Source: Streptomyces xylophagus
GTDB taxonomy: Bacteria; Actinomycetota; Actinomycetes; Streptomycetales; Streptomycetaceae
Reading direction: 5' to 3'
Length of the DNA stretch: 64,000 nucleotides
Assembly: GCF_000716435.1 (NCBI RefSeq)
Contig: NZ_JNWO01000014.1
Location: forward strand, 1 to 64,000
This document shows positions 16,379-25,114 of this stretch, piece by piece. Both the position numbers and the translations under genes were made by a program. The first letter of the stretch is position 1; each line of letters starts with the position of its first letter. The notes under the pieces were generated by a model. It saw only the letters and a list, made by a program, of their open reading frames with translations, was not told the DNA's origin and did not search any database.

Positions 16379-16831
16379 TCAGCCGAAGACCCTGACGGCC
16401 TGGTAGTACGTCCACGCCGTGCTGTTGCAGGCGGTCGCGGTGGCGCCGCTGTACTTGGTGCAGACGCGCTTGAGGTCCTCGTAGAAGGCGCTGTCGAGCC
16501 GCGACTTGTTGGTGCTGAAGGTGCCGGCGGCCTTGTAGTTGCGGTAGCCGAAGTCGTGGCGGGCGCAGGACGTGGCGAAGGGGAAGCCGAAGGGGTTGTC
16601 GGGCGAGTCGGAGCAGTAGTCGGTGGACCAGTCGAACTCGTAGGCGGACCAGGCGGTTTGGTTGGCACGGGCGGCGGCCCAGAGGTTATAGCTGGACGCG
16701 CTGGTCTGGGTCCAGCTCGAGAGGACCTGGGGCTTGTCGGCGGGGGCGGCGGTGGCGGCTGTCGCGGTGGCGACGACAGCGACCAGGGCCAGAGTCGAGG
16801 CGGCGAGACCGGTGGCGAGTCTGCGGTGCAT
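16379..16831 (-). CDS. Secreted phospholipase A2 (Streptomyces type)
   Basis: The 150-residue precursor has a Sec signal peptide (MHRRLATG, a hydrophobic core, ATAAPA near residue 30). The mature enzyme contains DYCSDSPDNPFGFPF for calcium binding and the catalytic CARHDFGYRNY with the His-Asp pair. Cysteines in the calcium loop, active site and C-terminal part fit two disulfides. It resembles the small bacterial PLA2 of S. violaceoruber, which hydrolyses the sn-2 ester of glycerophospholipids outside the cell. A GGAGG 6 nt before the ATG supports the start. Confidence 0.9.
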   Translation of the reverse strand: MHRRLATGLAASTLALVAVVATATAATAAPADKPQVLSSWTQTSASSYNLWAAARANQTAWSAYEFDWSTDYCSDSPDNPFGFPFATSCARHDFGYRNYKAAGTFSTNKSRLDSAFYEDLKRVCTKYSGATATACNSTAWTYYQAVRVFG

Positions 16832-16936
16832 CCAACACCTCCATGAGACCGCGATCCGCCCGTCGGATCGCAGGTTCATGACAAGATGATTTACGCGTTG
16901 CCCCTGCCTTCACACCGGATGTGCCCCAATGACCCG

Positions 16937-17485
16937 TTAACTCTTGGATTTTCCGGGGGACTTGACCGGCGCGCTGAGCGCCGGGGGCCAGGTGAATTCG
17001 AGCCCTTCCTCGGGCCTCAGGTGACTCCAGCGCTCGGTCAACGCGCTCAGGGTCTCCACCGCGACCGCGAGAGTGGCCTCGGTGTAGGGGAAGGGTTTCT
17101 CCTCGACGATCCCCCACACCTCGCGCGCCCTCTTGAACAGGGGCACGGGCGGCGGGTCCTCGACCGCGTCGTGCACGACGCCGCTCAGCACTTCGGCGAG
17201 GGTGATCGCGCGGGCGTTGTCCTTGATGATCCGCCTGCTGCGCGCCGCCGCGTCATGGCGGGGCGAACCGTCGATCACCCGCATCGAGGAGAAGACGGCT
17301 CCGGCGGCGACGCAGCCGAACACCCCTGCCGACAGCCGGAGTTCGCGTTCGGCGACAGCGTGGGCGAGGTCGTGGGGAACCCGGTATTTCCGATCGTAGG
17401 AGCGCATTTCCAGAACCACGCCGTCGTCGCGGTGGACGACGACACGGCGGTTGCCCTGGGCCATCGGGATGAAGACCAGTCGCAT
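16937..17485 (-). CDS. Conserved hypothetical protein
   Basis: The 182-residue protein is not recognised. It starts with a beta-rich stretch (RLVFIPMAQG, VVVHRDDGVVLEMRSYDRKY), followed by helical segments (LAHAVAERELRL; RSRRIIKDNARAITLAEVLSGVVHDA) and a basic tail. There is no signal peptide or membrane helix. Coding bias is normal for the genome. An AAGGA lies almost on top of the ATG at 17485, so the start is uncertain. It sits between the phospholipase and the TIGR03943-like gene in the same direction. Confidence 0.7.
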   Translation of the reverse strand: MRLVFIPMAQGNRRVVVHRDDGVVLEMRSYDRKYRVPHDLAHAVAERELRLSAGVFGCVAAGAVFSSMRVIDGSPRHDAAARSRRIIKDNARAITLAEVLSGVVHDAVEDPPPVPLFKRAREVWGIVEEKPFPYTEATLAVAVETLSALTERWSHLRPEEGLEFTWPPALSAPVKSPGKSKS

Positions 17486-17540
17486 TCCTTCAGCATGCGG
17501 GCGGTGGCCCACCGGGCCAACCCCTTTTCCCGGCCAGGCG

Positions 17541-18275
17541 TCAGGACGGGGTGAGCGGCAGGTCGTCCGTGAAGGCGTTGACCGGTTGGGCGATGCGCCG
17601 GGTGCCGTGGACGTCCAGGGCCGCCGCCGCGGTTCTGGTGCCGAGTGCGCCCTGCGTGTGCCAGGTTCCGGTGACGGCCAGCCAGGTGTTGGCGGGCGGG
17701 GCCGGGGTGCCGTACATGTGGACCTTGACCGTCTGGGCGTCGGCCGCACAGCAGGTGAAGATGATGCGGGTCAGGTCCCAGCCGCCGCCGGTCCGGCCCG
17801 GTGTCACGAAGCCGGTCATCTCCACACTGCGCCCTCTGATGGCCAGCTCCTTGTCCTGCTGGACCCGGGTCGTGAAGTCCGTGAGGGTCATCGGGAGGGG
17901 TGAGGTCGCGGGCAGTGCGGCGAACCGCTTCTGCTCTTTGACGGTCTCGCTGCCGGCGTGCGCGGCCGTGTAAGCGCCGAGGGCGGGTGGGGCGTAGAAG
18001 AGGAGGCTGAGCGCGGGGAGGAAGAGCAGCCAGGCGATGCGGGGTGCGGTGGAGTGGTCGTGTCCGTGGTCATGGTCGTGGCCCTCCTCATCTCCTGATC
18101 CGCGGTCGAGTGCCGCGTGGGTCAGACCCAGCAACAGGAGGAGGACGCCGGAGACGATCAGCAGCGGGCGGAGGCCCTCCTTGACGTAGCGGAGGTAGAG
18201 GTCGGTGAAGAGGGCCGTGTGCAGGAGGCCCAGGCCGGTGAGGACCAGGAGCAGTACTTGGGCGGTGCGCTTCAC
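17541..18275 (-). CDS. TIGR03943-type permease subunit (YcgQ-like)
   Basis: The 244-residue membrane protein has N-terminal helices (about residues 5-22 and 37-55), a histidine/aspartate-rich loop (about 60-80, with repeated HDHDHGH) that could bind metal, and another helix near 88-105. The C-terminal domain contains FTCCAADAQ and the NTWLAVTGTWH region. In other bacteria the family pairs with the permease encoded just upstream, sometimes under zinc control. The GTG start overlaps the permease stop by 4 bp, so the two are coupled. Confidence 0.85.
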   Translation of the reverse strand: MKRTAQVLLLVLTGLGLLHTALFTDLYLRYVKEGLRPLLIVSGVLLLLLGLTHAALDRGSGDEEGHDHDHGHDHSTAPRIAWLLFLPALSLLFYAPPALGAYTAAHAGSETVKEQKRFAALPATSPLPMTLTDFTTRVQQDKELAIRGRSVEMTGFVTPGRTGGGWDLTRIIFTCCAADAQTVKVHMYGTPAPPANTWLAVTGTWHTQGALGTRTAAAALDVHGTRRIAQPVNAFTDDLPLTPS

Positions 18276-19315
18276 AGCAGGGCGCCTCCGATCAGGACGC
18301 TGGCGGCCACGGCCACGACGGTGGTCGCGGTGGAGAACCGCACCGCGAACGCCCGGCCGAAGGTGCCCGCCTGAAGGGCGATCAGCTTGAGGTCCACCAT
18401 GGGGCCGACCACCATGAAAGCCAGCCGGGCTGTGGGCGAGAAGCCCGTGAGCGACGCGGCGACGAAGGCGTCGGCCTCGGAGCAGACCGCGAGGACGACG
18501 GCGAGTGCGGCCAGGAACAGCACGGACAGCCAGGGCGACCCGGAGAAGGTGTCGAGGACGGAGCGCGGGACGGTCACGTTGAAGGTGGCCGCGGCCATCG
18601 CGCCCAGCACGAGGAAGCCGCCGGCGTGCAGGAAGTCGTGCTGGAAACCGAGCCGGAACTCCGTGAAGCGGCTGTGCCCCGACCGGTGTCCGGTGTGCCG
18701 TACGACCGGGCGCAGCCACTCCTCGCGGCCGAGCCAGAGCCAGAGCCAGCCCATGGCGGCGGCGGTGGCGAGCGAGGCGAGCAGCCGGGCCAGCACCATC
18801 GCGGGGCTGCCCGGGAAGGCGACGGCCGTGGCGGTCAGCACGATCGGGTTGATCGCGGGCGCCGAGAGCAGGAAGGCGAAGGCGGCCGCCGGGGTGACGC
18901 CCCGGCGGATCAGGCTGTTGGCGACCGGCACGGACGCGCATTCGCAGCCCGGCAGGACCACGCCCGCGATGCCTGCGACGGGTACGGCGAGCGCGGCGCG
19001 CTTGGGCAGCACCTTGGTGAACAGGTCTGCCGGGACAAAGGCGTTGATGGCCCCCGACAGGGCTGTTCCCAGGAGGAGGAAGGGCAGGGCCTGCACGGTG
19101 ATGGCCAGGCAGACCGTGCGCCAGGCCGCGACGGCGGGGCCGTTCAGCCACGGTGTGCCCGAGAGCACGAGGACGGCCGCCGCCAGGCCGAGCGCGATGA
19201 CCACCGCCTTTGCGGGCGGGGGTCTGCGGAGGGTGCGGCGCCGTCGCTCGGGTGGGTGGACGGCGGGCGGGGCCACCATCTCCGCCACATCAAGCAGCTC
19301 ATCCGTTTTTTGCAT
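18272..19315 (-). CDS. Putative permease (YraQ/YcgR-like, DUF318)
   Basis: The 347-residue polytopic membrane protein has about eight helices. The first conserved stretch RTVCLAITVQALPFLLLG starts near residue 65, followed by VLPGCECASVPVANSLIRRG with the paired cysteines typical of the family, then LLSAPAINPIVL. A second half carries VCSEADAFVAAS and VVGPMVDLKLI. Substrate unknown; metal ions are proposed for relatives. The ATG at 19315 has GGAG 5 nt upstream. It is first in the operon and divergent from the PhzF gene. Confidence 0.88.
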   Translation of the reverse strand: MQKTDELLDVAEMVAPPAVHPPERRRRTLRRPPPAKAVVIALGLAAAVLVLSGTPWLNGPAVAAWRTVCLAITVQALPFLLLGTALSGAINAFVPADLFTKVLPKRAALAVPVAGIAGVVLPGCECASVPVANSLIRRGVTPAAAFAFLLSAPAINPIVLTATAVAFPGSPAMVLARLLASLATAAAMGWLWLWLGREEWLRPVVRHTGHRSGHSRFTEFRLGFQHDFLHAGGFLVLGAMAAATFNVTVPRSVLDTFSGSPWLSVLFLAALAVVLAVCSEADAFVAASLTGFSPTARLAFMVVGPMVDLKLIALQAGTFGRAFAVRFSTATTVVAVAASVLIGGALL

Positions 19316-19333
19316 ATTTGCTCCGAATGTCTG

Positions 19334-19350
19334 ATGTTGCGACAGAACAT
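19334..19350. promoter_or_regulatory. Dyad between the permease and PhzF genes
   Basis: ATGTT (19334-19338) faces AACAT (19346-19350) with a 7-nt spacer, in an AT-rich patch that must hold both divergent promoters. It does not resemble the Zur box that one would expect if the permease were zinc-controlled. Confidence 0.45.
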
Positions 19351-19364
19351 AGTACGGTTTTCGT

Positions 19365-20201
19365 GTGATCAGCCGACTGTCCGTCACGATCGTCCGCGCG
19401 TGTCTGCGCGAGGGTGTCGGCGGGAGTCCCACCGCAGTGCTGGGCGAGCTGCCGTTGAGCGACGACGAGCGGCGCCTGGTGCCGGTGCTGGCCGGGACGT
19501 CGCATGCCGTCTTCGTCTCGCCGCGCGGGTCCGAGGTGGCGCTTCGCTTCTTCACCGCCGAGGGCGAACTGCCCGCGTGCGGCCACGGCACGGTCGCCGC
19601 CCTGGCCTTCCTCGCGGAGCGCGCCGGGGGTTCGGAATACCGGGGCACCCTGCGTGCGGCGGGGCGTTCCTTCGCCGGGTGGGCCGTACGGGAGGGGGTG
19701 CGGGTGCGTGCCGCCTTCGAGCCCGGTCCCGTCGCGCTGCGGGAGCCGACGGCGGCCGAGTGCGGGCTCGTCGTGCCGACGCTGGGCGTCACCCGGGACA
19801 TGCTCGCTCCCGGTACCCGTGTGGCCTCGGTCGGGCGGGCACGGTTGCTGGTGCCCGTCGCCTCACGTTCCGTTCTCGCCGCGCTCGCCCCGGACTTCGG
19901 TCGACTCCGGGCGGCCTGCGACCGGTTCGGGTTCCTCGGCTGCTACGTCTACTCGGTGCCGACGCGCTCCGGCCGGATCGCGGCGCGCATGTTCGCGCCG
20001 TCGATCGGCGTCCCGGAGGACATCGCGAACGCCAACAGCACCGCGTGCCTCGCCGCCGACCTGGCCGGTCGGGGCGTCACCGAGATCGCCGTCGACATGG
20101 GCGACTCCCTCGGCAGTCCGGCCACGATCACCGCGAGCGCGGAGCCCTTGGTGCGGCTGGGCGGGACCGCCGAGGTCACGGGCGTGGTCCGGCTGCCGTA
20201 G
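19365..20201 (+). CDS. PhzF-family isomerase/epimerase
   Basis: The 278-residue protein has the PhzF fold, two diaminopimelate-epimerase-like halves. The catalytic glutamate is in TAEGELPACGHGTVA (about residues 63-77), and the second half has FAPSIGVPEDIANANST. Known members isomerise small acids, for example in phenazine synthesis; no phenazine genes are here, so the substrate is unknown. The GTG at 19365 gives an N-terminus of normal length. Confidence 0.88.
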   Translation: MISRLSVTIVRACLREGVGGSPTAVLGELPLSDDERRLVPVLAGTSHAVFVSPRGSEVALRFFTAEGELPACGHGTVAALAFLAERAGGSEYRGTLRAAGRSFAGWAVREGVRVRAAFEPGPVALREPTAAECGLVVPTLGVTRDMLAPGTRVASVGRARLLVPVASRSVLAALAPDFGRLRAACDRFGFLGCYVYSVPTRSGRIAARMFAPSIGVPEDIANANSTACLAADLAGRGVTEIAVDMGDSLGSPATITASAEPLVRLGGTAEVTGVVRLP

Positions 20202-20207
20202 TCGAGT

Positions 20208-20348
20208 TCAGGGTGTGGCGAGCGAGCGAATGTGCGCGAGCCAGGCCTCGGACACGTTCGCCGGGATCTTCGCGGCCAGGCCCGTTCCCTTGGTGAGCGC
20301 GAGTCCCCGGTTGAACGTGACGCCGGTCTGCCCTGCGGGTCTCTTCAT
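20208..20348 (-). CDS. Small ORF after the FadR gene (46 aa)
   Basis: An uninterrupted 46-codon frame starts with ATG 18 nt after the FadR stop, with GGAG about 12 nt upstream. The predicted peptide (beginning MKRPAGQTGVTFNRG, ending LAHIRSLATP) is mixed in composition and uses preferred codons. It has no recognised relative; it could be a real small protein or the tail of a deleted gene. Confidence 0.4.
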   Translation of the reverse strand: MKRPAGQTGVTFNRGLALTKGTGLAAKIPANVSEAWLAHIRSLATP

Positions 20349-20366
20349 GTCCGGTGCCGTCTCCGC

Positions 20367-21173
20367 CTAGTGCGCCCGGACCCGCGCGAGGACGTCGCGG
20401 ATCAGGTCGGCGCTGATGGTGAAGTGGTCCCGGGCGATCTCCTCGGCGCGTTCGGGCTCGCCCGCCGCGATGGCCTCGTACAGGGATTTGTGGTCCTCGC
20501 CGCCCTGGTGGAAGTGGGTCTGTTCGCCCTTGCCCCATGGTTCGACGGGGAAGCCGAGGCTGATGCGGGCGAGCAGGTCCTGGCTGAGCATGACGATCTG
20601 GGGGTTGCCCGTGGCCTCGCGGACGGCCTGGTGGAAGGCGCTGTCGGCGGTGTGGGCGTCGCGCGGGGTGCTCGCGGAGAGGTAGGCGGACAGGGCGTCC
20701 CGCATGGGGGCGAGCTGTTTCGAGCTACGGCGTCGGGCGGCCGTCGCGGCCACCATGCCCTCGACCAGGCCGCGCAGGTCGAAGAGTTGCTCGAACTCCT
20801 CCCAGCGGGGCAGCAGGGTGTGCCGGACGGCGGCGGCCGTCGACTCGGTCCAGCTGTCGCGGACGTAGGTGCCGCCGTTGCGCCCGCGGCGGATCTCGAC
20901 CACGCCCACTGCCTGGAGGCGGGCGACCGCCTCGCGCACGGTGGGGCGGCTGACACCCAGCAGCCCGGTGAGTTCGCGCTCGGCGGGCAGCCGTTCGCCC
21001 GGCAGGAAGTCGCCGACGGCGATCGCGGTGAGCAGCCGGTCGGACACCTCGTCGACCGCCGAGGCCACCCGGACCGGGCGCAGCGCCGAGGACGGGGAGC
21101 CGCCGAGAAGGACGCGGTCGAGGACGCGCGAGAACTCGTCCCCGGCTTCGGATGCCTCAGGTACGGATGTCAG
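20367..21173 (-). CDS. FadR/GntR-family regulator
   Basis: The 268-residue regulator has a GntR winged helix (about residues 35-100; LLPGERLPAERELTGLLGVSRPTVREAV is spread over its centre) and an all-helical FCD ligand domain with the metal-site type residues in DSAFHQAV and HKSLYEAI. The start is uncertain: a perfect AAGGAGGAGG is followed after 4 nt by CTG (21173), with no nearby in-frame ATG or GTG. It is divergent from the peptidase/peptide-transport operon and probably binds the dyad at 21255-21279. Confidence 0.85.
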   Translation of the reverse strand: MTSVPEASEAGDEFSRVLDRVLLGGSPSSALRPVRVASAVDEVSDRLLTAIAVGDFLPGERLPAERELTGLLGVSRPTVREAVARLQAVGVVEIRRGRNGGTYVRDSWTESTAAAVRHTLLPRWEEFEQLFDLRGLVEGMVAATAARRRSSKQLAPMRDALSAYLSASTPRDAHTADSAFHQAVREATGNPQIVMLSQDLLARISLGFPVEPWGKGEQTHFHQGGEDHKSLYEAIAAGEPERAEEIARDHFTISADLIRDVLARVRAH

Positions 21174-21254
21174 CTGTCCTCCTCCTTCAATGCCGCTCCT
21201 GTAAACGCGGGCGGGCCACGTGAACTCGCCGTTACTTCTTGCCCAGCCCCCGCT

Positions 21255-21279
21255 AAAAGGTCTTGTGCGCTGACCTTTT
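21255..21279. promoter_or_regulatory. Perfect 8-bp palindromic operator
   Basis: AAAAGGTC (21255-21262) and GACCTTTT (21272-21279) are exact reverse complements with a 9-nt spacer. The site sits between the FadR gene and the peptidase operon and resembles GntR-family sites with GGTC/GACC cores. Binding by the adjacent regulator is inferred. Confidence 0.7.
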
Positions 21280-21367
21280 ACCCAATCACTATCGCAGCCA
21301 TCCGTCACATCCTTTTCCGATTCCGCCAGAGGCCGGCTCGCGTCCGGCCCGTCTGGGAGGCCCTCGC

Positions 21368-22264
21368 GTGGCGATTCCCGAACCGAATCACACCGGCACC
21401 GTCGACTTCAACGGCCATTCCACCTGGTACCGGATCACCGGCGAGCCCGGCAGGACCCCGCTGGTCGTGCTGCACGGCGGCCCCGGCGCCGGTCACAACT
21501 ACACGCTCAGCATCGCGGGCATCGCCGAACAGGGCCGCCAAGTGGTGCACTACGACCAACTCGGCACCGGGCTGTCCACCCATCTGCCCGACGAGGGCGC
21601 CGACTTCTGGACCGTCCAGCTCTTCCTCGACGAACTCGACAATCTGCTCAAGGAATTGGGCATCGCCGATGCCTATCACCTCCTCGGCCAGTCCTGGGGC
21701 GGCATGCTCGCCGCCGAGCACGCCGTACGCCGGCCGGCCGGGCTGCGCGGTCTGGTCATCGCCAATTCCCCCGCGTCCATGGAGCTGTGGCTCGCGGCGG
21801 CGGCCGAACTGCGCGCCGAACTCCCGCCCGAGGTCCAGCGGACCCTGCTCCTCCACGAGGCGGCCGGAACCACCGACCACCCCGACTACCTCGCCGCCGA
21901 GCAGGTCTTCAACGAACGCCATGTGTGCCGACTGACCCCCAACCCGCCCGAGGTGCAGGCGACTTGGGAGAACATCGCGGCCGATCCAACCGTGTACCAC
22001 ACGATGAACGGGCCGAACGAGTTCCATGTCGTCGGCACCATGAAGGACTGGTCCGTGATCGACCGGCTGCATCTGGTCGACGCACCGACCCTGCTGGTGT
22101 CCGGACGGTACGACGAGGCGACTCCCGACACGCTGCGTCCGTTCGCCGACCACATTCCCGACGTGCGCTGGCACATGTTCGAGCGCTCCAGCCACATGCC
22201 GCACGTCGAGGAGGAAGAGCTGTACCTCCGGGTCGTGGGCACCTTCCTCGACTCCACCGACTGA
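21368..22264 (+). CDS. pip: Proline iminopeptidase-type alpha/beta hydrolase
   Basis: The 298-residue S33 peptidase removes N-terminal proline (or related residues) from peptides. HGGPGAG (36-42) forms the oxyanion region, the nucleophile is Ser109 in GQSWGG, the acid is in SGRYDEATP and the histidine in SSHMPHVEE. The GTG start at 21368 follows GGGAGG by 7 nt. It is first gene of an operon with a full peptide importer, so imported oligopeptides are its likely substrates. Confidence 0.88.
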   Translation: MAIPEPNHTGTVDFNGHSTWYRITGEPGRTPLVVLHGGPGAGHNYTLSIAGIAEQGRQVVHYDQLGTGLSTHLPDEGADFWTVQLFLDELDNLLKELGIADAYHLLGQSWGGMLAAEHAVRRPAGLRGLVIANSPASMELWLAAAAELRAELPPEVQRTLLLHEAAGTTDHPDYLAAEQVFNERHVCRLTPNPPEVQATWENIAADPTVYHTMNGPNEFHVVGTMKDWSVIDRLHLVDAPTLLVSGRYDEATPDTLRPFADHIPDVRWHMFERSSHMPHVEEEELYLRVVGTFLDSTD

Positions 22265-22272
22265 GCCCCTTC

Positions 22273-22316
22273 GGCCCATCCCCGGCCCATCCCCGGCCCA
22301 TCCCCGGCCCATCCCC
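22273..22316. repeat. Tandem 11-bp repeat, four copies
   Basis: The unit GGCCCATCCCC is repeated four times head to tail in the gap between the peptidase and the binding-protein gene. It may be a slippage-prone spacer. Copies are identical. Confidence 0.85.
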
Positions 22317-22357
22317 CGGCCGACCCAACAGCCTTTCCTCCGACGGGAGTTCCCTGG

Positions 22358-24082
22358 ATGTCCCGCAGCACGAGACGGGGCGCGTTCGCCGCCGCCACCG
22401 TCGCCCTCGCCCTGACCGCAGCCGCCTGTTCGTCCTCCGACGGCGGCTCCTCCTCCGATCCGAGCACGTCCTCGTCGGCGTCCGGCTCCTCCGCGTTCCA
22501 GCCGCAGCACAAGGGCGGCACGCTGAAGCTGGTCGCCCATGCGGCGGCCGGCAGCTTCGATCCGCAGGTCAACTACACGCTCCAATACTGGCAGTTGTAC
22601 CAGTCGATGTACGACGGGCTGCTGTCGTTCAAGAAGGTCGGCGGCCAGTCGTCATTCACCGTCGTCCCGGACCTGGCCGCGGCAATGCCCAAGGTCACCA
22701 ACGGCGGCAAGACCTACACCTTCACACTCCGCAAGGGCATCACCTTCTCCAACGGCAAGGCACTCACCACCGACGACGTGGTGGCGTCCTTCCAGCGCAT
22801 CTTCAAGGTCTCCAGCCCCACCGCCGGCACCTTCTACAACGGCATCGTCGGCGCCACCGCCTGTCTGAAGACACCCGCGTCCTGCACCCTCAAGGGCGGC
22901 GTGACCGGCGACGCGACCGCGAACACGGTCACCATCAACCTGACGGCGCCGGACTCGGAGTTCCCGTACAAGCTCGCCGTCCCGCACGCCAGCATCGTGC
23001 CGAAGGACTCGCCGACGAAGGACGCGGGCACGAAGCCGCTGCCGACGACCGGCCCGTACATGGCGGCCTCCTACGACCCGAACCGTGCGCTGAAGCTGGT
23101 GCGCAACCCGCACTTCAAGGAGTGGTCGCGGGAGGCCGAACCGCAGGGTTACCCGGACCAGATCGACTACACCTTCGGGCAGACCGTCGAGTCCGAGGTG
23201 ACCGCCGTCGAGAACGGCCAGGCGGACTGGATGTTCGACCCGCCGCCCGCCGACCGCCTCAACGAGATCGGCACCAAGTACACCTCGCAGGCGCACGTGA
23301 ACCCGCTGACCGCATTCTGGTACGCGACGCTGAACGTCAACTCGGCCCCGTTCAACAACAAGTTGGCGCGCCAGGCGATCAACTGGGCCGTGGACCGGTC
23401 GGCCGTGGTGCGGCTGTACGGCGGCCCCAACCTGGCCTCCCCCGCGTGCACGATCCTGCCGCCGGGCTTCCCCGGGCACGTCGACTCCTGCGACTACACC
23501 AAGGGCGGCGGCACGACCTGGACTGCCGCGGACCTCGCCAAGGCCAAGGCGCTGGTGAAGCAGTCCGGTACGGCCGGGCAGGAGGTCGGCATCGTCGTGC
23601 AGGACGACGACGTCAACAAGTCGATCGGGCAGTACCTGCAGAGCCTGCTCACCCAGCTCGGCTACAAGGCGACGCTCAAGCCGCTGTCGGCGAACATCCA
23701 GTTCACCTACATCCAGAACACCAAGAACAAGGTCCAACTCGCCCTGACCTCTTGGTACCAGGACTATCCTGCGGCCTCGGACTTCCTCAACGTGCTGCTG
23801 TCCTGCGCCGCGTTCCACCCGGGAAGCGACTCCAGCATCAACATCTCGGGCTTCTGCGACAAGGGCATCGACGCGAAGATGCAGACCGCGCTGAAGACCG
23901 CGCAGACTGACCCGACAGCGGCGAACAAGCAATGGGGCGCGATCGACCAGGAGTTCATGGAGCAGTCCCCGCTCGTCCCGCTGATCAACCCGAAGATCAT
24001 CGACTTCACGTCGAAGCGGCTGGGCAACTACCAGTTCAGCAAGCAGTTCTACATGCTCGTCGGCCAGTTGTGGGTCAAGTGA
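22358..24082 (+). CDS. Peptide ABC transporter substrate-binding lipoprotein (family 5)
   Basis: The 574-residue protein is the extracellular receptor of a DppA/OppA-type importer. It has a lipoprotein signal with lipobox LTAAAC (cysteine near residue 24) and a serine-rich linker (about 25-46). The SBP_bac_5 fold runs from GGTLKLVAH onward, with SMYDGLLSF, the RKGITFSNGK stretch and LTSWYQDYP. The stop overlaps the next start (GTGA). Next to a prolyl peptidase, short peptides are the expected cargo. Confidence 0.93.
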   Translation: MSRSTRRGAFAAATVALALTAAACSSSDGGSSSDPSTSSSASGSSAFQPQHKGGTLKLVAHAAAGSFDPQVNYTLQYWQLYQSMYDGLLSFKKVGGQSSFTVVPDLAAAMPKVTNGGKTYTFTLRKGITFSNGKALTTDDVVASFQRIFKVSSPTAGTFYNGIVGATACLKTPASCTLKGGVTGDATANTVTINLTAPDSEFPYKLAVPHASIVPKDSPTKDAGTKPLPTTGPYMAASYDPNRALKLVRNPHFKEWSREAEPQGYPDQIDYTFGQTVESEVTAVENGQADWMFDPPPADRLNEIGTKYTSQAHVNPLTAFWYATLNVNSAPFNNKLARQAINWAVDRSAVVRLYGGPNLASPACTILPPGFPGHVDSCDYTKGGGTTWTAADLAKAKALVKQSGTAGQEVGIVVQDDDVNKSIGQYLQSLLTQLGYKATLKPLSANIQFTYIQNTKNKVQLALTSWYQDYPAASDFLNVLLSCAAFHPGSDSSINISGFCDKGIDAKMQTALKTAQTDPTAANKQWGAIDQEFMEQSPLVPLINPKIIDFTSKRLGNYQFSKQFYMLVGQLWVK

Positions 24083-25107
24083 GCACCGTCGCACCCGAGT
24101 TGGCCACCGCGGAGGCCCGGCGCTCGCCGGGCCCCTGGCGGACGGCCGGCGCCGACCTGCTGCGCAACAGGTCGGCGCTGGCCGCGGCCGTCGTCCTCTT
24201 CCTCGTCGTCCTGGCGACCCTGTGCGCGCCGCTGTACGCGGCCCACATCGCCCACACCGACCCCTTCCAGTCCCATGTCTCCGGCACCACGGTCGTCGAC
24301 GGGAAGACCGTGCCGGTGCTCACCCCGAGCAGCACCGGCCTCGGCCTCGGCGTCACCCCGATCGGCCCGACCTGGGACCCCGCCCACTACTTCCTCGGCG
24401 CCGACAACCAGGGCCGCGACGTCATGGCCCGGCTGCTCTACGGCGGCCGGACGAGCCTGTTCATCGGGTTCACGGCGGCGCTGCTCACCTGCGCCCTCGG
24501 TACGGTCGTCGGAGTCGTCGCCGGGTACGCGGGCGGGGTGGTGGACGCCGTCATCTCCCGTGTCCTGGACGTCATTTGGGCCTTCCCGGTGTACCTGCTG
24601 GCGATCTGCCTCTCGGTCGTCCTCCTCACCGACGGGCTGCACCTCGGCCCGCTTACCGTCGAGGCGGGAAGTCTCTGGCTGCCCGTCGCGATCATCGCGG
24701 CGATCTATGTGCCGTACATCGCGAGGCCGTTGCGCGGTCAGGTGCTGGTGCTGCGCAACAAGGAGTACATCCAGGCGGCCGTCGGCTCCGGGGCACCGAC
24801 GGCGCGCATCCTGCGTCGCGAGGTGCTGCCGAACGTCCTGCCGACGGCGATCGTCTTCGTCCCCCTGATGACCGCACTCGCGATGCTCACCGAGTCGGCG
24901 CTGTCCTTCCTGTCGGTCGGTGTCCAGCCGCCGGACGCCAGTTGGGGCACGATCATCGAGGACGGACTCGGGCTGCTCTACACCCGGCCCGCCGTGACGA
25001 TCGCGCCCGGCCTGTTGATCGCGCTGACCACGGCGGCGCTCAACGTCCTCGGCGACGGGGTACGCGACGCGCTCGACCCAGGCGCCCGCCTGCGCGGAGG
25101 GGTGTGA
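24079..25107 (+). CDS. Peptide ABC transporter permease (DppC type)
   Basis: The 342-residue inner-membrane subunit has an N-terminal helix (about residues 30-52), a periplasmic segment, and five further helices. GADNQGRDVMARLLYGGRTS is the typical DppC entry motif. The EAA loop contains YIQAAVGSGAPTARILRREVLPNV. The GTG start overlaps the receptor stop by 4 bp. Confidence 0.93.
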   Translation: MSTVAPELATAEARRSPGPWRTAGADLLRNRSALAAAVVLFLVVLATLCAPLYAAHIAHTDPFQSHVSGTTVVDGKTVPVLTPSSTGLGLGVTPIGPTWDPAHYFLGADNQGRDVMARLLYGGRTSLFIGFTAALLTCALGTVVGVVAGYAGGVVDAVISRVLDVIWAFPVYLLAICLSVVLLTDGLHLGPLTVEAGSLWLPVAIIAAIYVPYIARPLRGQVLVLRNKEYIQAAVGSGAPTARILRREVLPNVLPTAIVFVPLMTALAMLTESALSFLSVGVQPPDASWGTIIEDGLGLLYTRPAVTIAPGLLIALTTAALNVLGDGVRDALDPGARLRGGV

Positions 25108-25114
25108 GGGCCAC

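Noticed and set aside
19316-19364. Expected Zur box upstream of the YcgR/YcgQ-like permease operon
   Set aside because: The only dyad seen (ATGTT-N7-AACAT) does not fit the Zur consensus I know, so zinc control is not claimed.
19365-20201. PhzF gene as sign of a phenazine cluster
   Set aside because: No other phz-type or biosynthetic core genes are present; PhzF-family proteins are widespread outside phenazine synthesis.
22273-22316. Four 11-bp repeats considered as an iteron or CRISPR remnant
   Set aside because: Only four short copies with no spacers, in an operon gap; no replication gene nearby.
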